From the NCBI GenBank assembly GCA_023437345.1, contig JAEZGC010000153.1, forward strand, positions 1 to 5,484: a stretch of 5,484 nucleotides of DNA, given 5' to 3'. The notes below the pieces were generated by a model. That model was not told the DNA's origin. It worked only from the letters and a program-made list of their open reading frames with translations, and ran no database searches. This DNA comes from Actinomycetes bacterium (GTDB lineage Bacteria > Actinomycetota > Actinomycetes > Propionibacteriales > Propionibacteriaceae). Positions within the stretch are counted from its first letter, which is position 1, and every line of letters starts with the position of its first letter. This document shows positions 1 through 3,826 of this stretch, piece by piece. The translations under genes and the position numbers were made by a program.

Positions 1-338
1 ACATCCACGTGTGGGACCTCGCCCAGGCCCACGTCGCGGCGCTCGTCCGGTTCGACCAGGTGATCGCCGGCGACACCACCGGGCCCGGCTACGACGTGAT
101 CAACCTCGGCACCGGCAACGGCACCACGGTGTTCGAACTGGTCGAGGCGTTCGGCGAGGAGACCGGCGCCCCGATGCCCGTCGTCGCGGCGCCGCCCCGT
201 CCCGGCGACGTGGTGGGCTGCTGCACGTCAGCGGCGAAGGCGGCCCGGGTGCTGGGCTGGCAGGCCCGCCGCAGCATCGCCGACGGGATCGCCGACGCGC
301 TGGCCTGGTCACGGCGCCTCGCGGACCTGCCCCGCTGA
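1..338 (+). CDS. galE: UDP-glucose 4-epimerase, C-terminal part (5' truncated by window edge)
   Basis: The reading frame is open from the first base; bases 1-2 belong to a preceding codon. It gives 111 complete residues and a TGA stop at 336-338. The fragment starts IHVWDLAQAHVAAL, matching the GalE-typical YIHVxDLAxAH segment. It continues with VINLGTGNGTTVFELVEAF (the [YV]NxGTGxGxSVxE block), then PPRPGDVVG (the RRPGD substrate-binding block) and ARVLGW (the LGW block before the C-terminal helix). GalE is an extended short-chain dehydrogenase that interconverts UDP-glucose and UDP-galactose in the cytoplasm, using bound NAD+. The Rossmann domain and the YxxxK catalytic pair lie outside the window. 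One oddity is GCCTSAAKA, where related proteins usually read roughly GxYAxxxKA. A related NDP-sugar epimerase cannot be excluded from the C-terminus alone. The gene converges on the hemerythrin-like gene, with a hairpin between them. Confidence 0.85.
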   Translation, partial: IHVWDLAQAHVAALVRFDQVIAGDTTGPGYDVINLGTGNGTTVFELVEAFGEETGAPMPVVAAPPRPGDVVGCCTSAAKAARVLGWQARRSIADGIADALAWSRRLADLPR

Positions 339-413
339 GCTGACTGCAGCGGCTGGCAGGCCCGCCCCGCTGAGCTGGCCGCAGCGGCTGGCGGGCCCGC
401 CCTGCTGACCTGA
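330..413 (+). repeat. 35-bp tandem repeat, two full units plus a partial third, overlapping the galE stop
   Basis: Unit 1 is 330-364 and unit 2 is 365-399. Both read CCCCGCTGAGCTG, then a variable dinucleotide pair, then GCAGCGGCTGGC, then [A/G]GGCCCG, and they differ at only a few positions. A decayed third unit begins at 400 (CCCTGCTGACCTGA). Unit 1 includes the last two galE codons and the stop. The unit 1/unit 2 junction sequence GGCTGGCAGGCCCGCC (351-366) also occurs exactly inside galE at 255-270. The repeat therefore probably arose by local duplication of the gene's 3' end. No function is evident. Confidence 0.75.
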
Positions 414-436
414 TTGGCACGCAAACCGGAAGCAGA

Positions 437-471
437 CCGGCCCCCGAGGGCAATGTTCCCTCGAGGGCCGG
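437..471. terminator. Bidirectional hairpin terminator between convergent genes
   Basis: CCGGCCCCCGAGGG (437-450) pairs with CCCTCGAGGGCCGG (458-471) around the 7-nt loop CAATGTT. That is a 14-bp stem with a single C/A mismatch. It lies between the galE stop (338) and the hemerythrin-like stop (560, minus strand), where a shared terminator is expected. No U-tract follows on either strand, which is common for hairpin terminators in high-GC actinomycetes. Confidence 0.7.
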
Positions 472-499
472 AATCCGACCGGGTTGCGGCCGTTCGAAC

Positions 500-517
500 C
501 GGGGTGCCGGGACCCCG
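500..517 (-). terminator. Short hairpin downstream of the hemerythrin-like gene, possible accessory terminator
   Basis: CGGGGT (500-505) and ACCCCG (512-517) form a perfect 6-bp stem around GCCGGG. It sits about 40 bases past the minus-strand stop at 560 and before the larger hairpin at 437-471. It has no T-tract. In sequence this GC-rich a 6-bp stem can occur by chance, so the call is weak. Confidence 0.3.
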
Positions 518-559
518 ATGCCCTCACAGGCGGCTGGTCCCGGCAACCCCGAGCTGGTG

Positions 560-1230
560 TCACCGGACGGGCTGCAGGCGGTCCATCATCCGGCGGTAGG
601 CGTGGCGGCCGACCAGCGCCCAGACGATCCTCACCGGCCCGGGCAGTTCCGCCTCGAACTCGGCGCGCTCGTCGTCCGGCATGACCTCCATGATCAGGCC
701 GAGGAACAGCACGATCTGGGCCGGGTCGTAGGTGGTGCGGGCGGCCTCACCCACCTTGTCCCACTCGGCGGCGCTGATCACCTCCTCGATGACCGGGATG
801 ATCTTGCCCTCCTCGTCCTGCAGGTGGATGGTCAGCAGCGCGTCGATAGCGGCAAACCGGCCGCCAGCGCCTCGGCGGTCTCCGGGCCAGGGTTGTCGCG
901 CCAGGCGTCCACCAGTTCGGGGGAGCCCGCCAGCAGGGTGGCCACCTTGCCGTGCTGCTGCTTCATCAGCTCGACGTGCAGGCCGCAGGCCGGCTTCCGC
1001 TCCGACAGGGTGTCCCACAACATGGTGTCCTCCACCGTGTGGTGGTGGTGCAGGGCCTGGTTGATGGTGGTGAGGGTGCCGGCCAGCGCGCGGACCCGCT
1101 TGCGGTCGGTGGGGTCGGTGGCGCGGACGGCGTCGGGGGCGAGGGCATAGAGCCGGCGGAACGCCTGGTGGGCGAACACGAGATCCTTGGCCTCGCACGA
1201 CTTGACGGGCGCCGGGATGGTGGCGGTCAT
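560..1230 (-). pseudogene. Hemerythrin HHE cation-binding domain protein, frameshifted
   Basis: Translation starts at the ATG at 1230-1228, behind AAGGAGA at 1244-1238, and reads MTATIPAPVKSCEAKD. The frame stops early, at 834-832, after 132 residues. The homologous sequence resumes in another frame at about 859 (RFAAIDALLTIHLQDEEGK) and runs to the TGA at 562-560. Adding one base near 857-862 (GCGGCC[C]GGTTT on the minus strand) restores a 223-residue protein. In that numbering the likely iron ligands are H21, the H63xxxE67 pair within HHHHTVEDTMLW, H93, and H136xxxE140 in IHLQDEEG. These fit the four-helix-bundle hemerythrin/HHE family, which binds a non-haem diiron centre and handles O2, NO or iron in the cytoplasm. 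The truncated product lacks H136/E140, so it should not assemble a normal site. The downstream half still reads cleanly, with no further stops, so the lesion is recent or is a sequencing error. The partner or substrate cannot be read from the sequence. Confidence 0.8.
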
Positions 1231-1237
1231 CAGGGTG

Positions 1238-1244
1238 TCTCCTT
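1238..1244 (-). promoter_or_regulatory. Ribosome binding site of the hemerythrin-like gene
   Basis: On the minus strand AAGGAGA lies 7 bases before the ATG at 1230. It fixes the start there, although the open frame continues upstream to 1551 inside the 3' end of pckG. Residues upstream of this Met show no HHE-family resemblance. Confidence 0.8.
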
Positions 1245-1315
1245 GTGGGATGTGCGTGTGCCACAACCCTCCCGTGGCCGCACCCGTCCGCCATCGGGGC
1301 GCGACCCCAACCCCT

Positions 1316-1349
1316 ACCCCAAGGTTTGCCGGCCCCCGGGCCTTGGGGT
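1316..1349. repeat. Perfect 9-bp inverted repeat in the pckG/hemerythrin spacer
   Basis: ACCCCAAGG (1316-1324) and CCTTGGGGT (1341-1349) are exact reverse complements, separated by 16 GC-rich bases. The repeat is upstream of the hemerythrin-like gene (minus strand) and downstream of pckG. It could be an operator-like palindrome for the former or part of a multi-hairpin terminator for the latter. The sequence does not decide between these. Confidence 0.5.
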
Positions 1350-1364
1350 CCGAACACAATCCGG

Positions 1365-1399
1365 GGTCCCCGCGGGACCGGCGTGGATAATCCACGCCG
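1365..1399 (-). terminator. Probable pckG terminator: two adjoining hairpins
   Basis: The stronger element is CGGCGTGGA (1379-1387) pairing with TCCACGCCG (1391-1399) around a 3-nt TAA loop. It is a perfect 9-bp stem starting about 28 bases after the pckG stop. Next to it, GGTCCC (1365-1370) pairs with GGGACC (1374-1379) around CGC. Transcription from pckG meets the 9-bp hairpin first. No U-tract follows. The symmetry would also suit a protein-binding palindrome for the downstream minus-strand gene, but the position just past a stop favours termination. Confidence 0.6.
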
Positions 1400-1427
1400 A
1401 TGCCGTCTGGCTCCCGGATTCTGTCGG

Positions 1428-3272
1428 CTATCCGGCGCGGGCGGACGCGATCCGCTCCCGCAACTGCTCCAGCTGGCGGGCCAGTTCGGCCGGCAGCCGG
1501 TCGCCGAACTGGGCGAAGTACTCCTCGGTGAGGTCGGCCTCCTGCGTCCACGCGTCAGGGTCGAGCGCGAAGATGCGTTCCAGGTCGTCGGCCGACACGT
1601 CCAGCCCGTCGATGTTCAGATCCCCCGGGGCGGGCAACCGTCCCGAGATCGCATCCACCGCGTCCAGCTCGCCGGCCACCCGGCGCAACGCCCACTCGAT
1701 CGCCCGCGAGTTCTCCCCGAACCCCGGCCACAGGTAGCGCCCGTCCGGGCCGCGCCGGAACCAGTTCACCTGGAAGATCCGCGGCGCCTTGTCACCCAGC
1801 GCCGCACCCACCTGCAGCCAGTGCCCCCAGTAGTCGGCCATGTTGTAGCCGCAGAACGGCAGCATCGCGAACGGGTCGCGGCGCAGCGCGCCCACCGTCC
1901 CCTCCGCCGCCGCGGTCTGCTCCGACGACACCGTCGCGCCGACGAACACCCCGTGCTCCCAGCTGTACGACTCGCTGATCAGCGGCACGTTGCGGGTCCG
2001 CCGGCCGCCGAACAGGATCACGTCCACCGGCACCCCGGCCGGGTCCTCCCAGTCCGGCGCAATCGACTCCGCCTGGGCGGCGTGGACGGTGAACCGGCTG
2101 TTCGGGTGCGCCGCCGGACGGCCGCTGTCCGGCGTCCAGTCCTGCCCCTGCCAGTCGACCAGGTGGGCCGGCGGCTCGGCGGTGAGGCCCTCCCACCACA
2201 CGTCCCCGTCGTCGGTCAGCGCGACGTTGGTGAAGATCGTGTCGTGGTCGAGGGCGTGCAGCGCCGTCGGGTTGGTCTCCTCCGAGGTGCCCGGCGCGAC
2301 GCCGAAGAAGCCCGCCTCCGGGTTGATCGCGCGCAGCCGTCCGTCCGGACCGGGACGCATCCAGGCGATGTCGTCGCCGATCGTCTCCGCCTTCCAGCCG
2401 GGGATCGTCGGCCGCAGCATCGCAAGGTTCGTCTTCCCGCACGCCGACGGGAACGCCGCCGTGACGTGGAACACCCGGCCGTCGGCCCGGGTCAGCTTCA
2501 GGATCAGCATGTGCTCGGCCAGCCAGCCCTCCTCGCGGGCCAGCACTGACGCGATCCGCAGCGCGTAGCACTTCTTGCCCAGCAGCGCGTTGCCGCCGTA
2601 ACCCGAGCCGTACGACCAGATCTCGTGCGTCTCGGGGAAGTGGGCAATGTACTTCTCGTCGTTGCACGGCCAGGTGACGTCCGGGCGGCGCTGCCCGTCG
2701 GCGTCGACCAGCGGGTAGCCGACCGAGTGGATCGCCGGCACCCAGTACTCCCCGGCGACGATCCGCTCCAGCGCCGCGCTGCCCATCCGCGTCATGATCC
2801 GCATGTTCGCCACGACATAGGGCGAGTCGGTCACCTCGATGCCCAGCTTCGAGATCGGCCCGCCCAGCGGACCCATCGAAAACGGGACTACGTACATGGT
2901 CCGGCCCCGCATCGAGCCGCTGAACACGCCGCGCAGGGTCTCGCGCATCGCGACGGGGTCGGCCCAGTTGTTGGTCGGGCCGGCGTCCTCGGGGTCGGCA
3001 GAACAGATGAACGTGCGGGCCTCGACGCGGGCCACGTCCGACGGCGTCGAGCGGGCCAGGTAGCAGCCGGGGCGCAGCTCGGGGTTGAGCTGGATCATCG
3101 TGCCCGCGGCGACCATCTCGGCGTACAGCCGGTCGCGTTCGGCCACCGATCCGTCGCACCAGTGGACGCGGTCGGGGCGGGTCAGGGCGGCGACGTCATC
3201 GACCCACTGGGCAAGGGCGGGCGGCAGGCTCGCAGGAGCGTTGGTGGGGATGGCGGGGGCGTCCAGAGACAT
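1428..3272 (-). CDS. pckG: Phosphoenolpyruvate carboxykinase (GTP)
   Basis: This intact 614-residue protein has the usual length for GTP-dependent PEPCK (EC 4.1.1.32). The enzyme decarboxylates and phosphorylates oxaloacetate with GTP to give PEP, CO2 and GDP in the cytoplasm. It is the entry step of gluconeogenesis, or works in reverse as an anaplerotic reaction. Visible blocks, in order: DVARVEART with the substrate arginine R82; TNNWADP at 100-106; YGSGYGGNALLGKKC at 221-235, with Y225 and the metal ligand K234; EHMLIL with H254; the P-loop FPSACGKTN at 274-282, with reactive C278 and K280; IGDDIAWM at 298-305, with metal ligand D301; NPEAGFFGVAPGT at 317-329; NSRF with R393; and FGGRR at 421-425. 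All known catalytic positions are present. By position, residue roles follow vertebrate cytosolic PEPCK numbering minus about 10. The start at 3272 is set by AAGGAG 8 bases upstream. The open frame continues to an ATG at 3332, but that extension contains the ribosome binding site. The gene stands alone and diverges from the tRNA gene. I see no convincing -35/-10 pair in the spacer. Confidence 0.97.
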   Translation of the reverse strand: MSLDAPAIPTNAPASLPPALAQWVDDVAALTRPDRVHWCDGSVAERDRLYAEMVAAGTMIQLNPELRPGCYLARSTPSDVARVEARTFICSADPEDAGPTNNWADPVAMRETLRGVFSGSMRGRTMYVVPFSMGPLGGPISKLGIEVTDSPYVVANMRIMTRMGSAALERIVAGEYWVPAIHSVGYPLVDADGQRRPDVTWPCNDEKYIAHFPETHEIWSYGSGYGGNALLGKKCYALRIASVLAREEGWLAEHMLILKLTRADGRVFHVTAAFPSACGKTNLAMLRPTIPGWKAETIGDDIAWMRPGPDGRLRAINPEAGFFGVAPGTSEETNPTALHALDHDTIFTNVALTDDGDVWWEGLTAEPPAHLVDWQGQDWTPDSGRPAAHPNSRFTVHAAQAESIAPDWEDPAGVPVDVILFGGRRTRNVPLISESYSWEHGVFVGATVSSEQTAAAEGTVGALRRDPFAMLPFCGYNMADYWGHWLQVGAALGDKAPRIFQVNWFRRGPDGRYLWPGFGENSRAIEWALRRVAGELDAVDAISGRLPAPGDLNIDGLDVSADDLERIFALDPDAWTQEADLTEEYFAQFGDRLPAELARQLEQLRERIASARAG

Positions 3273-3280
3273 GGGGATCA

Positions 3281-3286
3281 CTCCTT
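3281..3286 (-). promoter_or_regulatory. Ribosome binding site of pckG
   Basis: AAGGAG on the minus strand lies 8 bases before the ATG at 3272. It decides the start against the alternative in-frame ATG at 3332, whose extra 20 residues look like untranslated leader. Confidence 0.85.
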
Positions 3287-3418
3287 GCGTGGCTCGCGAC
3301 GTTGCGTTGCCTCCGCTTCCATCTTGCCCCATCCCGCGCCGCCGCTCGTCCGGTGGGGGATATTGCCGCGCGGTGGGGCACGATTGTCCGGGCCGGCCGG
3401 GCGCCGCCGGGGGCCCGG

Positions 3419-3449
3419 TTGGACTCGTCCGGAACCGGTCGAGTATCGT
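3419..3449 (+). promoter_or_regulatory. Candidate promoter of tRNA-Arg
   Basis: TTGGAC (3419-3424) and TATCGT (3444-3449) lie 19 bases apart. TATCGT matches TATAAT at four of six positions. The implied transcription start is within about 10 bases of the mature tRNA 5' end, which is plausible. The -35 match is weak and the spacer long, so this is only a candidate. Confidence 0.35.
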
Positions 3450-3462
3450 GGACGTTGCTCCG

Positions 3463-3535
3463 GCGCTCGTGGCTCAACGGATAGAGCATCTGACTACGGA
3501 TCAGAAGGTTGGGGGTTCGAGTCCCTCCGAGCGCG
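3463..3535 (+). tRNA. tRNA-Arg (anticodon ACG)
   Basis: A complete 73-nt cloverleaf is visible. The acceptor stem is GCGCTCG (3463-3469) with CGAGCGC (3528-3534) and discriminator G3535. The D stem is GCTC/GAGC (3472-3475, 3484-3487). The anticodon stem is TCTGA/TCAGA (3489-3493, 3501-3505), with loop CTACGGA and anticodon ACG at 3496-3498. The variable loop is AGGTT. The T arm has the TTCGAGT loop (3516-3522) and a stem with one G-U pair. An ACG anticodon is normally edited to ICG to read CGU, CGC and CGA arginine codons. CCA is not encoded. A terminator follows at once. Confidence 0.97.
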
Positions 3536-3541
3536 CACAGT

Positions 3542-3569
3542 GACCCCGTCCGGGAAACCGGGCGGGGTC
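3542..3569 (+). terminator. Intrinsic terminator of tRNA-Arg with GAAA tetraloop
   Basis: GACCCCGTCCGG (3542-3553) pairs with CCGGGCGGGGTC (3558-3569) around GAAA. All 12 positions pair, with one T-G wobble, and the loop is a stable GNRA type. It starts 6 bases after the tRNA and is followed by the pyrimidine-rich TCTCCTTCGTGT region in place of a pure U-tract. Confidence 0.85.
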
Positions 3570-3577
3570 TCCTTCGT

Positions 3578-3605
3578 GTCAGGGTCGGGTGGCCGCCCGG
3601 CTGAC
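3578..3605 (+). repeat. Imperfect inverted repeat after the tRNA terminator
   Basis: GTCAG (3578-3582) and CTGAC (3601-3605) flank an inner CGGGTG/CGCCCG pairing, with a small interior loop. It directly follows the tRNA terminator and could be a back-up terminator or processing hairpin. It is weak and may be chance. Confidence 0.3.
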
Positions 3606-3689
3606 CCGCACAATCCCGTTCCCACAGGCGGCATGAGGCGGATATGCAGCCATGTCGGCTGTGGTGACAGGATTCTGCGGACTCCACCA

Positions 3690-3718
3690 TTGACGCCCCG
3701 CACGGGGTAGGCGATTCT
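3690..3718 (+). promoter_or_regulatory. Probable promoter of the GH6 cellulase gene
   Basis: TTGACG (3690-3695) and GATTCT (3713-3718) are separated by exactly 17 bases. The -35 matches five of six consensus positions and the -10 three of six, typical of actinomycete housekeeping-sigma promoters. The spacer contains a small inverted repeat, CCCCG-CA-CGGGG (3696-3707). The implied start near 3725 leaves a leader of about 100 bases. Confidence 0.45.
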
Positions 3719-3735
3719 GGACCCCGAGACAGTAA

Positions 3736-3749
3736 TGGAAGCGCTCTCA
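3736..3749 (+). promoter_or_regulatory. LacI-family operator, CebR/CelR-like
   Basis: TGGAAGCGCTCTCA matches 12 of 14 positions of TGGGAGCGCTCCCA. That is the palindrome known for the cellobiose-responsive repressors CebR (Streptomyces) and CelR (Thermobifida). It also fits the general LacI/GalR pattern TGNAANCGNTNNCA. It lies about 10-25 bases past the predicted transcription start and about 78 bases before the GH6 start codon, a classical roadblock position for repression. The same GAAGCGC half recurs inverted as GCGCTTC at 3755-3761. The gene it precedes is a cellulase, which supports the assignment. No repressor gene is in the window. Confidence 0.6.
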
Positions 3750-3816
3750 TCGAGGCGCTTCGGTGACCTCTCCCGCTGACGAAGCTGTCGGCGGCGTCAA
3801 GGATGACCCCACCCTT

Positions 3817-3821
3817 GGAGG
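3817..3821 (+). promoter_or_regulatory. Ribosome binding site setting a GTG start for the GH6 gene
   Basis: GGAGG lies 5 bases before GTG at 3827. An in-frame ATG at 3803 would add eight residues, but it has only AAGG directly against it. The GTG also gives a normal signal-peptide n-region. Confidence 0.75.
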
Positions 3822-3826
3822 CTTTC

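Noticed and set aside
330..413. Tandem repeat read as a CRISPR array
   Set aside because: The units are directly adjacent with no unique spacers, only two are complete, and no cas gene is present.
1245..2549. Long open frame (434 residues) on the plus strand opposite pckG
   Set aside because: It is antisense to a fully conserved PEPCK. Its product is Arg/Pro/Val-rich low-complexity sequence with no recognisable motif, the usual shadow in GC-rich DNA.
3273..3332. N-terminal extension of pckG to the ATG at 3332
   Set aside because: The extra 20 residues include the AAGGAG ribosome binding site translated as protein and have no counterpart in the family. The start at 3272 is well supported.
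3463..3535. tRNA-Arg as an integration site for a mobile element
   Set aside because: I found no direct repeat of the tRNA 3' end elsewhere in the window and no integrase. The flanking genes are metabolic and match in composition.
2625..3710. Plus-strand open frame running from opposite pckG through the tRNA gene
   Set aside because: It crosses the divergent promoter region, the whole tRNA-Arg and its terminator, so it cannot be a real coding region.
3671..3719. Direct repeat GATTCTG at 3671-3677 and 3713-3719 as paired regulator sites
   Set aside because: At seven bases with no symmetry or known motif, a chance match is likely. The second copy is better explained as part of the -10 element.
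3803..3826. Alternative ATG start of the GH6 gene at 3803
   Set aside because: It is in frame, but its only upstream purine stretch (AAGG) abuts the ATG. GGAGG at 3817-3821 is correctly spaced for GTG 3827.
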